NCBI GenBank assembly: GCA_903929885.1
Contig: CAIYWI010000023.1
Span: forward strand, 1-64,000
DNA from: an uncultured Phycisphaerales bacterium
GTDB taxonomy: Bacteria > Planctomycetota > Phycisphaerae > Phycisphaerales > UBA1924
DNA length: 64,000 nucleotides
Direction of reading: 5' to 3'
The notes below the pieces were generated by a model. That model was not told where the DNA came from. It ran no database searches and saw only the letters and a program-made list of their open reading frames with translations. Below, piece by piece: positions 10,157 through 20,682 of the stretch. Within the stretch, counting starts at the first letter, position 1, and each line of letters begins with the position of its first letter. Position numbers and translations under genes: made by a program.

Positions 10157-12546
10157 ACGCGCCGCTGCTCGACTGGCTGTTCGATCTCAACACCCTGAGC
10201 ACGCAGGGGGCGGATGTCGAGTGGCGATTCGCCCGCCCGCTGCCGGCCTGGGTTTGGGTCGGGGTCGTGGTCGCGTGCTTCGTCGTGGCCGCGTGGAGCT
10301 ACAGCCGCCTGCTCGGATCGCGCCAGGCCCGGACCGCCTTGGCGATCCTTCGAGGGTGTTCGCTCGTGGTGCTTGCGTTGGTGATCGCGGGTCCCGAGTT
10401 GGTGAGGCAGAACGAACGCGTGACCCGCGACTGGGTCGTGGTGATGTCCGACCGCTCGGCATCGATGGGCGTGGCCGACGCGCCCGTGGCCTCGGGCGGC
10501 TCGGGCACTCGAGAGTCGCAGTTGCGGGAGGCCCTGGCGGGCGCGGCGGCCCAACTTGATCGCCTTGGCGCCGAACGCAATCTGCTCCACATCGGCTTCG
10601 ACGCGGCGGCGTTCGAGCTTCCGGCCGCCGCCGGCGCCAAGTCCGGGGAGCTGCCCGTGGAGTTGGGCGAGCCCTTGGGACGTCGCACGCTGCTGGCCCA
10701 GTCGCTCGAGCAGACCTTGCGTCGCGTGGCGGCACGCCCCGTCGCGGGCGTGGTGCTCCTGACCGACGGCCGCAGTCCTGATCAGCCCGGACGCACCTTG
10801 TTGCGAGAGTTCCAGGGCCGTCGCATCCCGGTTTTCCCGGTGCCGCTGGGCAACGCCCAGTCGCTGCCCGATCTGGCCATCACGCGGGCCGAAGCCCCCG
10901 CCGCCGCGTTCATGGGCGACAAGTTGCCCGTGACGGTCGAGATCGAGTCGCTCGGCGGGGAACCCGGCGCTCGCGTGGGCGCCCGCATGCAGCTGGTCGA
11001 CGACGCGACGGGGCTGGCCATCGAGGAGCGTCGGATCGATGCCGTGGGCGGCGGGCGCCACACGATGCTGGTCACTCCCCGCGCCGCCGGCGACCAGTCG
11101 TACACGGTGCGGCTGATTCCCGACGGCCGCGATCTGTCGGACCAGAACAACGTGGCGAAGGTGGCCGTGGCGGTGGCCGATCGGCCCATTCGAGTGGCCT
11201 ACTTCGACGGCTACCCGCGGTGGGAGTATCGATACCTCAAGAACATCCTCGTGCGTGAGGAGTCGATCCGCACTTCGGCGATGCTGCTTTCGTCGGAGCG
11301 TCGGTCGATCCAGGACGGCAACGAGATCCTCGACGTCCTGCCCCGCACGGCGAAGGACTGGCAGCAGTTCGACGTGGTGGTGATGGGAGACGTCCGGCCC
11401 GAGGTGTTCAGTGTCGAGCAGATCGCACAGGTGCGGGATCTGATCGCCGAGCGAGGCGCGGGCCTGCTCTGGATCGGCGGTTCCGGGTCGACGCCCGGTG
11501 CATGGCGGGGAACGCCCTTGGCCGATCTCGTGCCCTTCGCCATTCCCGCCCAAGGCACGCCCGGGGTCGAACGCTCGGGCGTCGAGGCATGGCTGAACCC
11601 CGTGCTCGTCAAGCCCGGCGCCGCGGCGGATCGGTACGGCGTTCTTCGATTGTCGGATGATCCGGCCAATCCGTGGCCCGGCGAACTGCTCAGCGGCGAC
11701 CTTGGCTGGCCCATGATGCGATGGGCGCAGCGGATCACCCCTTCCATGCTCAAGCCCACGGCCGAGGTGCTCGCGACGGCGACTCCCGCGAGCGATGCCT
11801 CCGCCGCCGACGCCTTCCCGTTGGTGATGTCGATGCGGTACGGCGCAGGCCGGGTGATCTACGTCGCCACCGACGAGACCTGGCGGTACCGCTATTGCCG
11901 AGGCGAGGTGCTCACCGAGCGGTTCTGGATCCCGATGGTGCGGCTGCTGGCCCGCGAGAGTCTGGGGCGCGCCGGGTTGCCCGCGGTCATCGCGGCCGCG
12001 CCCGAGCAGGTGCAGGTGGGAAGGCCCGTGCGACTGGCCGTGCGGTTGCTGGACCAGAGTCTGATCGAGCGGAGGCCCGACGCCTTGCGAGTTCGCCTGC
12101 TGCGGCAGGGCGAGGGAGGCGTCGCCTCGGGGCGTGCCGTCGAGGTGACGCTCTCGCCGGAGAGCGCCGAGCAGTCCGAGGCCGCGGTGTCGTACGCCGC
12201 GTCGTGGGTCGCCTCTGAACCGGGGCGGTATGTGATCGAGCCGGCCGACGCGTTGCTGGCCGGACTCGACATCGCGACTCGACTCGAGGTGATCGCGCCC
12301 GATGACGAACTCCGGTTCCCCCAGGCCGATCACGCCTCCCTCGAGGCGATCGCGTCCGAGACGGGCGGCCGCGTCCTGGACGCCGCCGCGTTGCGGGACC
12401 TGTCCTCGCTCCTGCCCAACCGCGAGATTCGGGTGCTGGGCACGCCCGACATCGAGACCCTGTGGGACAAGCCGATCGTGTTCATCCTGTTGCTCGCGCT
12501 GCTCGCGATCGAGTGGATCGGTCGCCGCCTCATCAAGCTCGCCTGA
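10153..12546 (+). CDS. VWA / glutamine-amidotransferase-like membrane protein
   Basis: TM segments near N-terminus, VVVMSDRSASMGVAD (MIDAS-like), C-terminal TM; GTGA start/stop overlap with the upstream gene. Confidence 0.8.
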   Translation: MNAPLLDWLFDLNTLSTQGADVEWRFARPLPAWVWVGVVVACFVVAAWSYSRLLGSRQARTALAILRGCSLVVLALVIAGPELVRQNERVTRDWVVVMSDRSASMGVADAPVASGGSGTRESQLREALAGAAAQLDRLGAERNLLHIGFDAAAFELPAAAGAKSGELPVELGEPLGRRTLLAQSLEQTLRRVAARPVAGVVLLTDGRSPDQPGRTLLREFQGRRIPVFPVPLGNAQSLPDLAITRAEAPAAAFMGDKLPVTVEIESLGGEPGARVGARMQLVDDATGLAIEERRIDAVGGGRHTMLVTPRAAGDQSYTVRLIPDGRDLSDQNNVAKVAVAVADRPIRVAYFDGYPRWEYRYLKNILVREESIRTSAMLLSSERRSIQDGNEILDVLPRTAKDWQQFDVVVMGDVRPEVFSVEQIAQVRDLIAERGAGLLWIGGSGSTPGAWRGTPLADLVPFAIPAQGTPGVERSGVEAWLNPVLVKPGAAADRYGVLRLSDDPANPWPGELLSGDLGWPMMRWAQRITPSMLKPTAEVLATATPASDASAADAFPLVMSMRYGAGRVIYVATDETWRYRYCRGEVLTERFWIPMVRLLARESLGRAGLPAVIAAAPEQVQVGRPVRLAVRLLDQSLIERRPDALRVRLLRQGEGGVASGRAVEVTLSPESAEQSEAAVSYAASWVASEPGRYVIEPADALLAGLDIATRLEVIAPDDELRFPQADHASLEAIASETGGRVLDAAALRDLSSLLPNREIRVLGTPDIETLWDKPIVFILLLALLAIEWIGRRLIKLA

Positions 12547-12556
12547 ACGACCGCCC

Positions 12557-13387
12557 ATGCAGACGCTCTCCGAGATCAAGGCCATCCTCGCGGGCGCGGG
12601 CCTCTCGCCCCGCAAGGCGTTGGGCCAGAACTTCCTGGTCGACCACAACCTCATCCGCAAGCTCGTCGACGCCTCGGGCGTGACGCCGGGCGAGACGGTG
12701 CTCGAGATCGGGCCGGGCACGGGCACGATGACCGAGGAACTGCTCGACCGGGGGTGTCGCGTGGTGGCGTCTGAACTCGACGGCGGGCTGGCCGCGATGC
12801 TGCGAGCGAGGTTCGCCTCCCGCGGCGAGGCCTTCCGGCTCGTCGAGGGCGACTGCCTCGCCGGCAAGCACTCGCTCAATCCCGACGTGCTCGAGGCGGT
12901 GGGGCGAGGGCCGTTCGTGCTCGTGTCGAACCTTCCGTACGGGGCGGCGACGCCCGTGATGAACCTGTTGCTTGCCGAGGTTCCGGCCTGCCGCGGCTTG
13001 TTCGTGACGATCCAACTCGAGGTGGCCCAGCGCCTGATGGCGCGACCCTCCACGCGAGACTACGGATCGATCAGCATCTTGGCGCAGGCGACGGCGACCT
13101 TGGAACTGGTCGCCAAGGCGCCCCCCGAGTGTTTCTGGCCCCGCCCCGACGTGCACAGCGCCATGCTCGCGGCGAGGCGACTTTCGATCCCTCGGTGCGA
13201 GTCGCCGGGGGCGATGGCCAAGTGGTGCCAGTCGCTCTTCGAGAAACGACGCAAGCAACTCGGCGCGGTGTTGGGACGGGACCTGGCGTGGCCCGACGGC
13301 ATCCGGCCCGAGCAGCGGGCCGAGGAACTCGACCTCGATCAGCTCATCGCCCTGTGGCGGGTGGTCAAGGCGAGTGTCGCTTCCTGA
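12557..13387 (+). CDS. rsmA: 16S rRNA (adenine(1518)-N(6)/adenine(1519)-N(6))-dimethyltransferase
   Basis: KALGQNFLVDHNLIRKLVDASG, VLEIGPGTGTMTEELL, LVSNLPYGAATPVM. Confidence 0.95.
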   Translation: MQTLSEIKAILAGAGLSPRKALGQNFLVDHNLIRKLVDASGVTPGETVLEIGPGTGTMTEELLDRGCRVVASELDGGLAAMLRARFASRGEAFRLVEGDCLAGKHSLNPDVLEAVGRGPFVLVSNLPYGAATPVMNLLLAEVPACRGLFVTIQLEVAQRLMARPSTRDYGSISILAQATATLELVAKAPPECFWPRPDVHSAMLAARRLSIPRCESPGAMAKWCQSLFEKRRKQLGAVLGRDLAWPDGIRPEQRAEELDLDQLIALWRVVKASVAS

Positions 13388-13414
13388 TCGGTCCGCCCGC
13401 CACTATCATGGCGC

Positions 13415-14428
13415 GTGTCCCAGCCGCCCCACGCATCCGGAGGCGATCACCACGGTCTTGCGGTCGCGTTGGCGCCGGTCATTCGACAGGTCACCGGCGA
13501 CCGGCTCGGCCCCATTTCGTGGTTCAGGTGCCGCTGGCAGCGAGGCGGTGCGGCCACCGGCCTCTCGACGTGGCGTCGCGACGATGGGCGGGTGATCGAG
13601 GTGTTCGTCAAGCTGCCGGTGGGCTTCGTCGAGTATCGGTGGACCACCCGACTCGGGTGCGTGGACGAGTCGTCGTGGGAGTCCGCCTCGGCCCTGCGCA
13701 TGCCCGTGCCGCGCGTGGTCGCCCACGGCACGGAACTCGGGGGCTACGACTTGGCGTGGCTCGTCACCGAGCGTCTGCCGGGCCAGCCGCTGGCATCGCG
13801 TCTCGACCATGACGGCCTGGTCGACCTGATCGACGCGGCGGCCGAGTTTCAGGCCTCGGCGATGCACGTCGCGCCGCCGGGGTCGCCCCCGCCAAGTCCC
13901 GATTGGGATCATCTGCTCGATCGCTCGAAGGCGGTGCTCCGCGACCACGACCTGCCCGAGACGCCCAAGTGGAAGGACGCGCTCCGCCACGTGCACAAGG
14001 TCCTGCCCTTGCTCAAGGCCGCGTGGCACGCCCGCGCCGTCAACGCGTGGTGCCACGGCGACCTGCACGCGGGCAACTGCATGCGGCGCGACGCGGGCGA
14101 GGGGTTGAAGCCGTGCGTGCTCATCGATCTGGCCCTCGTTCATCCAGGGCACTGGCTCGAAGACGCCATCTACCTCGAGCGACAGCACTGGGGGCACGCC
14201 GACCTGCTCCACGGGGTCAAGCCCTTGAGCGAACTCGCCAGGCAGCGACGGGCGCGAGGCCTGCCGGTCGACGATCAATACCCGCGGCTTGCCAACATCC
14301 GTCGCGTGCTGATGGCGTCGTGCGCCCCGGCGATGATCGATCGCGAGGGAGACAAGGCGTATCTGCACGCGGCGCTCGACGTGCTCCAACGGTTCCTGCC
14401 CCAGGTGGTCAGGGAGTTCGATCTCTGA
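13415..14428 (+). CDS. Phosphotransferase (APH/lipopolysaccharide kinase-like)
   Basis: WCHGDLHAGNCM and CVLIDLALVHPG kinase-like catalytic motifs; GTG start. Confidence 0.75.
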   Translation: MSQPPHASGGDHHGLAVALAPVIRQVTGDRLGPISWFRCRWQRGGAATGLSTWRRDDGRVIEVFVKLPVGFVEYRWTTRLGCVDESSWESASALRMPVPRVVAHGTELGGYDLAWLVTERLPGQPLASRLDHDGLVDLIDAAAEFQASAMHVAPPGSPPPSPDWDHLLDRSKAVLRDHDLPETPKWKDALRHVHKVLPLLKAAWHARAVNAWCHGDLHAGNCMRRDAGEGLKPCVLIDLALVHPGHWLEDAIYLERQHWGHADLLHGVKPLSELARQRRARGLPVDDQYPRLANIRRVLMASCAPAMIDREGDKAYLHAALDVLQRFLPQVVREFDL

Positions 14429-14518
14429 TCGCATGATCGGACCAGAGGAGCCCGGCGGGACGGCCGGATGCCCGCGGGACGGCCCGGTCCGTCAGGGTCC
14501 GTACCATTGACCCGCGTC

Positions 14519-17272
14519 ATGCCCGACCCCCGCGAAACCCCCGCGATGCAGCAGTACTACCGCTTCAAGCGGCAGCACCCCGCCTGCGTCCTGATGTTCC
14601 GCATCGGCGACTTCTACGAGATGTTCGACGAGGATGCCGTCAAGGTCTCCAAGGCCATCGGCCTCACCCTGACGCAACGCACCGAGGGCATGCCGATGTG
14701 CGGCGTGCCCCATCACCAACTCGAGACCTACCTGCGTCGGCTCATTCAGGCCGGATTCCGCGTGGCGGTCTGCGAGCAGCTCGCCGACGCCAGCCAGGTG
14801 AAGGGGCTGGTGCCCCGAGGCGTCACGCGCGTCGTCACGCCCGGCACCGCCGTCGACGAGTCGTTGCTGCGGGGCGACGCGGTCAACACGCTGGCCGCGA
14901 TCCTCTTCACCGGCAGCGGCGACGACTCTCCGGCCTCGCTGGCCGTGGTGGAGGTCTCCACCGGCGAGTTCGTGGTCGCCGACGCCGATGCGACGTCGAT
15001 CATCGACGAGCTCGCCCGTCGCGGCGTGCGGGAGCTCCTCTACGCCGATCACGGACAGAACGCCCCACCGGCTCGGGTCAAGCGGCTGCTCGACGGGCTC
15101 GGCATCGCCGGCACGGCGCGGCCCGCGTGGCAGTTCCGACCCTCCGAGTCCATCGAGGCGCTCCGGGAGCACTTCGGCGTGTCGACCTTCGCGGGCTTCG
15201 GCATCGGCGATCAGGAGCCGGTGCTGCAGGCCGCGGGCGCGGTGGTGCGATATCTCAAGGAGACGCAGACGCTCGGCGAGGAGGAGGCCAAGCTCGCGGC
15301 GAGCGTCATGACGGGGCTGGCCACGCTGCGACACCTTCGCGCTCCGCGCCGCGAGGATGCGGGCGACGTGTGCATCGTCGACGCGGTGAGTCTGCGATCG
15401 CTGGAGATCGAGCGCACCATCCGCGGGCAGGGAACCACCGAGGGGTCGCTCCTGGGCGTCTTTCTCGAGGCGGGCGTGGTGCGGACGCCGATGGGCAAGC
15501 GGCTGCTTCGGTCGTGGCTGTGCCGCCCGCTGCGTCGGGCCGACCGCATCATCGAGCGTCAGCGGTGCGTGCAGGCGTTGGTCGACGATCGCGCGTTGGC
15601 CGAGCAGGTGGATCAGCCCCTGGCGGAGGTGCAGGACGTGGCTCGCATCGCGGGGCGCGTCGCGCTCGCGAGGTGCACGCCTCGCGATGCGGTGGGGTTG
15701 GCGCAGTCGATCCGGGCGGCGTCGCGAGTGGCGGCGGCGTTCGAGGGTTCGTCCGCGTTCGAGTCGCGGCGAGAGCCGCTGGCGAGGGCGTGCGAGCGGT
15801 GCGTTGCGCTGGCGGATCGCGTGCTGGCGTGGTGCGTCGAGGATCCGCCGCCGCACCTGCGCGAAGGCGGCGTCTTCCGCGACGGGGTGGATGCGGAACT
15901 CGACGAGGCGCGCGGGCTGCAGCGGGACGCGGGCGACTGGCTGAGTCGCTATCAGGCGAGACTCGTGGCCGAGCACGACCTGCCGGGCCTCAAGGTCGGA
16001 TACAACAGCGTGTCGGGGTATTACATCGAGTTGCCGATGGCGCAGGCCCGCCACGCTCCGGCATCGATGGTGCGCAAGCAGACGCTCAGGAACGCGGAGC
16101 GTTTCACGACCCCCGAGCTTCGCGAGTACGAGGGCAAGGTGATGCACGCCGAGCAGCGCGCGCTCGAGCGGGAACGGGCGATGTTCGCCGAGTTGTGCGC
16201 ATCGGCGTCGGCGTTGCTGGGCGACATCGCGGTGATGGCCGACCAGACGGCCGAGATCGACGTGCTGGCGGGCCTGGCCGCCAAGGCGGTGCGTCGAGGC
16301 TGGAAGCGTCCGGAGATCGTCGAGGAGCCGGTGCTGGTGGTGCACGCGGGCCGTCACCCGGTGCTCGACGAATCGCTGGGGTCGAACTTCGTGCCCAACG
16401 ACGTGGAACTGGGGCGGCGATCGGAGGCGGGACCGGAGGCGAGCCGGGGCGCGAGACTCGCCTTGATCACCGGGCCCAACATGGCGGGCAAGAGCACCTT
16501 CATTCGGCAGACAGCGCTCATCACGCTCCTGGCGCACACGGGCAGCTTCGTGCCCGCCGACCGGGCGACGGTGGGGGTGACCGATCGCATCTTCACCCGC
16601 ATCGGCGCCGACGACGCGCTGCACGCGGGGCAGTCGACCTTCATGGTGGAGATGATCGAGACGGCCAACATCCTCAACCACTTCACGGAGCGGAGTCTGG
16701 TGGTGCTCGACGAAGTGGGGCGAGGCACGAGCACGCTCGACGGGCTGAGTCTGGCCTGGGCCATCGCCGAGCATCTCGCCAGGCCCGCCGCGGGGGGCGA
16801 GGGGCCGCGAACCCTTTTCGCCACGCACTACCACGAGTTGACCGAACTCGAGGGACGGCTCGAGGGGCCGCACGGAGGGTTGGTGCGGAACCTGCACGTG
16901 GCCGTCCGCGAGTGGCCCGCGGGCGACGGTCAGGCCGACATCGTCTTCCTTCACCGAATCCTTCCCGGCCGAACCGACCAGAGCTACGGGCTGCACGTCG
17001 CGAGACTGGCGGGCATGCCCGGCGCGGTGGTGGCCCGGGGCCGCGAGGTGCTCGCCTCGCTGGCGGTGCACCACGGGCCCGCAGCGTCCTCGCCCGCGGC
17101 GATTCCCGAGGCGCGTCCCCGCAAGACCGACCCCGGCGCCCAGTTGTCGCTCTTCACCGAGTTCGTCGATCATCCCGCCCTGTCGGTGCTCCGCGAGACC
17201 AAGCTCGACTCGATGTCGCCGCTGCAGGCCTTCGACGCGCTGCGACGGCTCAAGGAGATGGCCGATGCGTGA
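14519..17272 (+). CDS. mutS: DNA mismatch repair protein MutS
   Basis: MQQYYRFKRQHPACVLMFRIGDFYEMF; Walker A TGPNMAGKSTFIRQ; VLDEVGRGTSTLDGLSLAWA; FATHYHELTELE. Confidence 0.98.
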   Translation: MPDPRETPAMQQYYRFKRQHPACVLMFRIGDFYEMFDEDAVKVSKAIGLTLTQRTEGMPMCGVPHHQLETYLRRLIQAGFRVAVCEQLADASQVKGLVPRGVTRVVTPGTAVDESLLRGDAVNTLAAILFTGSGDDSPASLAVVEVSTGEFVVADADATSIIDELARRGVRELLYADHGQNAPPARVKRLLDGLGIAGTARPAWQFRPSESIEALREHFGVSTFAGFGIGDQEPVLQAAGAVVRYLKETQTLGEEEAKLAASVMTGLATLRHLRAPRREDAGDVCIVDAVSLRSLEIERTIRGQGTTEGSLLGVFLEAGVVRTPMGKRLLRSWLCRPLRRADRIIERQRCVQALVDDRALAEQVDQPLAEVQDVARIAGRVALARCTPRDAVGLAQSIRAASRVAAAFEGSSAFESRREPLARACERCVALADRVLAWCVEDPPPHLREGGVFRDGVDAELDEARGLQRDAGDWLSRYQARLVAEHDLPGLKVGYNSVSGYYIELPMAQARHAPASMVRKQTLRNAERFTTPELREYEGKVMHAEQRALERERAMFAELCASASALLGDIAVMADQTAEIDVLAGLAAKAVRRGWKRPEIVEEPVLVVHAGRHPVLDESLGSNFVPNDVELGRRSEAGPEASRGARLALITGPNMAGKSTFIRQTALITLLAHTGSFVPADRATVGVTDRIFTRIGADDALHAGQSTFMVEMIETANILNHFTERSLVVLDEVGRGTSTLDGLSLAWAIAEHLARPAAGGEGPRTLFATHYHELTELEGRLEGPHGGLVRNLHVAVREWPAGDGQADIVFLHRILPGRTDQSYGLHVARLAGMPGAVVARGREVLASLAVHHGPAASSPAAIPEARPRKTDPGAQLSLFTEFVDHPALSVLRETKLDSMSPLQAFDALRRLKEMADA

Positions 17273-17879
17273 CCGACTCGACGTCGCGCGGCGGCGGGCG
17301 CGCGGGGCGATGACGCTGGCGGCCTGCACGCTCGTCTTCGGCGCGTGCGAGACGCGCGTGGTCAGCCACAACAGCTTTCTCACCGGCCTGCAGGGGGCCG
17401 AGCAGCAACTCCCGAGCAATCGCAAGATGGGCGACTACGCCGACCCGACGCTCGTGCGGGAGGACCTGCTGGTGAAGGAGGATCCGGGGACGGGCGAGCG
17501 CACGCTCACCGCCCGCAGCGGACGCCACCTCATGATCCACATCTACACCTGCGTCGACGCCGACGATGCCGACCTCTTCGTGAGCGAGGTGCTCAGCGAG
17601 CGCACCCGTCGCGAGTTCGCCGAGCGAGGCATCGATCCGCGAGAGGGATTCAGGCGACTTCAGGACCATCAGGAGGACCTTCAGAAGCTCTTCAGCCAGA
17701 TGCCCGCCGGCGAGTACACGCCCGGGCTCTTCCTCAAGCCCATGGGCGGGGGCGTGCAACGCGTCGAGCTCGACGGCCTGGCGGCCAAGGGCCTCTTCTG
17801 GACCGGCTTCGACATGGTGCAGGAGCGCGGAAGTTGGCGATTGCGATGGATGGTGGGGCCCGAGCGCTACGATCAGTGA
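17265..17879 (+). CDS. Hypothetical lipoprotein
   Basis: Lipobox-like LVFGAC; ATG overlaps the mutS stop codon. Confidence 0.6.
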   Translation: MRDRLDVARRRARGAMTLAACTLVFGACETRVVSHNSFLTGLQGAEQQLPSNRKMGDYADPTLVREDLLVKEDPGTGERTLTARSGRHLMIHIYTCVDADDADLFVSEVLSERTRREFAERGIDPREGFRRLQDHQEDLQKLFSQMPAGEYTPGLFLKPMGGGVQRVELDGLAAKGLFWTGFDMVQERGSWRLRWMVGPERYDQ

Positions 17880-17897
17880 ACGCGTCTCCCTCGGGCG

Positions 17898-18398
17898 ATG
17901 CGTCGGAGCCCCGCACCCGTGGCGAAGAAGAAGGACGAAAGCACGCAGTCGCCCACCATCGAGAACCGCCGGGCGCGGTTCGACTATCACATCGAGGACA
18001 CGCTCGAGTGCGGCATCGCCCTGATGGGCAGCGAGATCAAGTCGGTTCGCGCCTCGCAGGTCTCCCTCAACGAGGGGTACGTGCACGTGGGACGCATGCC
18101 CCTCTCGCTCACGCTGCTCAACGTCAACATCGGCGAGTACGCCCCCGCCGGCGCGCTCGGGCACCGGCCGCTGCGAGCCAGGACGCTCCTGGCGCATCGA
18201 CGCGAGATGCTCAAGATCGCCCGCGCCACCGAACGCAAGGGCATGACCGTGGTGCCCCTCAAGCTGTACTTCAAGGACGGGTGGGCCAAGATCCTCATCG
18301 GCGTCGCCAAGGGCAAGGACAAGGCCGACAAGCGCCGCAGCATCGGCGAGCGCGAGGTCAAGCGGGACATCGACCGGGCCATGTCGCGGCGACGCTGA
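17898..18398 (+). CDS. smpB: SsrA-binding protein SmpB
   Basis: TIENRRARFDYHIEDTLECGIALMGSEIKSVRASQVSLNEGYV...RKGMTVVPLKLYFKDGWAKI...KRRSIGEREVKRDI. An internal GTG start is also possible. Confidence 0.96.
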   Translation: MRRSPAPVAKKKDESTQSPTIENRRARFDYHIEDTLECGIALMGSEIKSVRASQVSLNEGYVHVGRMPLSLTLLNVNIGEYAPAGALGHRPLRARTLLAHRREMLKIARATERKGMTVVPLKLYFKDGWAKILIGVAKGKDKADKRRSIGEREVKRDIDRAMSRRR

Positions 18399-18479
18399 CC
18401 CGCCTCGTTGCGAGGCGATGCCGCCATCCCCGCGACGGGCGGGGGCGAACTCCGGCACGCCATTCGCGTGCGTCGCGGC

Positions 18480-19562
18480 ATGAACGCGCTGCGCGCCCTC
18501 TCGATGCTCCCGGTTCTCGCCGCCATGCTGATGCCGGCCGTCGCCACGGCGGGCCTGACGGTCCGCGACGTGGCCCGGGTGCGCGGCCAAGGCGAGGTTC
18601 GCATCGGCGGGTTGGGCTATGTCACGGGCCTCAAGGGCACCGGCGATGACGCCAAGGAAGCCCTCGTGGCCCGCCCGCTGGCCCAGATCTTCAAGGAATC
18701 GGGGAACGAGCCGGGCAGCCTCAAGGAGTTCACCAAGGGCAAGGCCGTCGCGGTGGTGTGGGTCTCGTGCACCATCCCCGAGCGAGGGGCGCCGGCGGAC
18801 GAGAAGCTCGACGTGCAGGTGACGACGCTCCTGGGGGCTTCGAGTCTCGCGGGCGGGCGACTGCTCTCGACCGCCTTGTCGGGCGTGCTGCCCGGCCAGC
18901 CGGTGGTGGCGATGGCCGAGGGCGCTCTCGACCTCGAGGATCCGGCGACGCCCACCGTGGCTCGCGTGCGAGAGGGCGCGGTGATGCTCGCCGACGTCCT
19001 CGGGCCCGAACTGCTCGACGAGTTCGACCTGCTGCTGTACGCCCCGTATGTGGGATGGTCGGCGGTCAATCAGGTCGCCGTCACCATCAACGCCAAGGCC
19101 GACCCGATCAACAACGCCGTCGCCCGCGTGGTCGATGAACGGACCATCCGCGTCTCGATCCCCAAGGCCGAGCTCTCGAATCGGGCCGCCTTCCTCGCGG
19201 ACGTCTTCAATGCCGAGGTCAACGCGTCGCTGCTCGACCTGCCTCCCCAGGTCGTGGTGAACAGCCGCACCGGGGCCATCGTCGTGACCGGCGAGGTGCA
19301 GCTTCGGGTGTCGGGGGTGACGCACCGCAACCTCACCATCACCACCGTCACCCCGCCGCAGACGGGCACGCCGCTCAATCCCCTGGTCAAGCGCGAGTCG
19401 TGGACGGGGCTGGGCCAGGACGGCCTTCCCAACGAACTGGCCAAGGTCAACGACCTCATCAACGCCTTCAAGCAGCTCAACATGCCGGTTCAGGACCAGA
19501 TCTCGCTCCTCTCCATGCTTCACAAGAGCGGGAGCCTGCAGTGTCGTCTCGTGATCGACTGA
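18480..19562 (+). CDS. flgI: Flagellar basal body P-ring protein FlgI
   Basis: DVARVRGQGEVRIGGLGYVTGLKGTGDD, NSRTGAIVVTGEVQLRV, signal peptide. Confidence 0.95.
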   Translation: MNALRALSMLPVLAAMLMPAVATAGLTVRDVARVRGQGEVRIGGLGYVTGLKGTGDDAKEALVARPLAQIFKESGNEPGSLKEFTKGKAVAVVWVSCTIPERGAPADEKLDVQVTTLLGASSLAGGRLLSTALSGVLPGQPVVAMAEGALDLEDPATPTVARVREGAVMLADVLGPELLDEFDLLLYAPYVGWSAVNQVAVTINAKADPINNAVARVVDERTIRVSIPKAELSNRAAFLADVFNAEVNASLLDLPPQVVVNSRTGAIVVTGEVQLRVSGVTHRNLTITTVTPPQTGTPLNPLVKRESWTGLGQDGLPNELAKVNDLINAFKQLNMPVQDQISLLSMLHKSGSLQCRLVID

Positions 19563-19578
19563 CCCATCCGGGCCCGCC

Positions 19579-20013
19579 ATGAAGATCGCCGACGCCTCCA
19601 TCCTGTCGCCCCGCTCCGTCCGGCTGCCCGCCGGGGCCGGGCCGCAGACTCGCTCGGCCGAGTTCGCCTCGGTGCTCGGTCGCATCGATGCCGAATCGAT
19701 GACCGCCGAGGAGCGGGCCGCGCAAGGCGCTCGCGACCTGGTGAGCGTGGCCCTGGTTCAGCCCGCCCTCAAGGCCTTCCGGCAGTCCAACGGCGCGAGC
19801 GGGCCCTTCGCCCCCAATCAGGCGGAGCGCACCTTTCGGGGCATGATGGATGCAACGTTTGCGCAGCGGCTCGTGCAGGGAGGCCGATGGCCATTGGTCG
19901 ATCGCGTGGCACGAACGTTGCTGCGTCAGGGACAGGAGGCCTCGGTGGCGGCTGCGGAGCCGCCCGTGCAGGATGCTCCCCCCGCGTCGGGGGAAGGGTT
20001 GAAGCGATCGTGA
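19579..20013 (+). CDS. Rod-binding protein (FlgJ N-terminal-like)
   Basis: AARDLVSVALVQPALKAFR..FRGMMDATFAQRLV pattern, position after flgI. Confidence 0.65.
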   Translation: MKIADASILSPRSVRLPAGAGPQTRSAEFASVLGRIDAESMTAEERAAQGARDLVSVALVQPALKAFRQSNGASGPFAPNQAERTFRGMMDATFAQRLVQGGRWPLVDRVARTLLRQGQEASVAAAEPPVQDAPPASGEGLKRS

Positions 20014-20049
20014 TCGTCGCGGCGGAGTCCGCGGAGCAAGGAGTGGCGC

Positions 20050-20646
20050 ATGGAGGCGACCAGACAGTCGGGAACCGATGGCCGGGCGTCGACGGGCGGC
20101 TCGGGCGAACGGGGCCGCCAGCCCTGGACGGCGAGGCGAGTCGCCGTCGAGCTGCGAGAGGTGCTTGACGGCCTCGCGGCCGAGTACGGCTCGCTGGTCC
20201 GGATCCTGACCGAGCATGCCGAGGCGATTCGCGGCGCGGATGCGCCGGGCATCGGACGTTGCGTCGCGGCGCAGGAGGAGACGCTCGCGAGGGTGAGTCG
20301 CCTCGATCAGCGACGACGCGAGGTGGTGGCGGGCGCGTGCTCGTGCATTCCCGGGCTTGCGGAGCAGGCGAGGCGGGCGACGCTGACGGTGACCAACGTC
20401 GCCGCGGCGCTTCCCGGCGGCGAGGGCGGCGCGATGGTCGAGCGTTGCGAGCGCGTCAAGGCGCTCGTGGAGCAGTCCAAGGCGCTGACCGAGGCCGTCC
20501 GGATCAGCACCGTCTCGCTGATGCAGCACGTCGAGGGCGTGATGCGGCAGGTGAGTCGCAAGCTCAGCCACGCCGGCACCTACGGACGCCGGGGCGTGGT
20601 GGAGACGACGCAGCAGGTGGTGACGAGTCTGGACATGCGGAGTTGA
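20050..20646 (+). CDS. FlgN-like flagellar export chaperone
   Basis: Helical protein between rod-binding protein and flgK; C-term GRRGVVETTQQVVTSLDMRS. Confidence 0.65.
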   Translation: MEATRQSGTDGRASTGGSGERGRQPWTARRVAVELREVLDGLAAEYGSLVRILTEHAEAIRGADAPGIGRCVAAQEETLARVSRLDQRRREVVAGACSCIPGLAEQARRATLTVTNVAAALPGGEGGAMVERCERVKALVEQSKALTEAVRISTVSLMQHVEGVMRQVSRKLSHAGTYGRRGVVETTQQVVTSLDMRS

Positions 20647-20682
20647 TCGGGAGGCAGGACGCCGCCCGCGAGGAACACGCCC

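Noticed and set aside
14492-17425. 977-aa minus-strand ORF opposite mutS
   Set aside because: mutS on the + strand is unambiguous; minus ORF is a GC-skew shadow.
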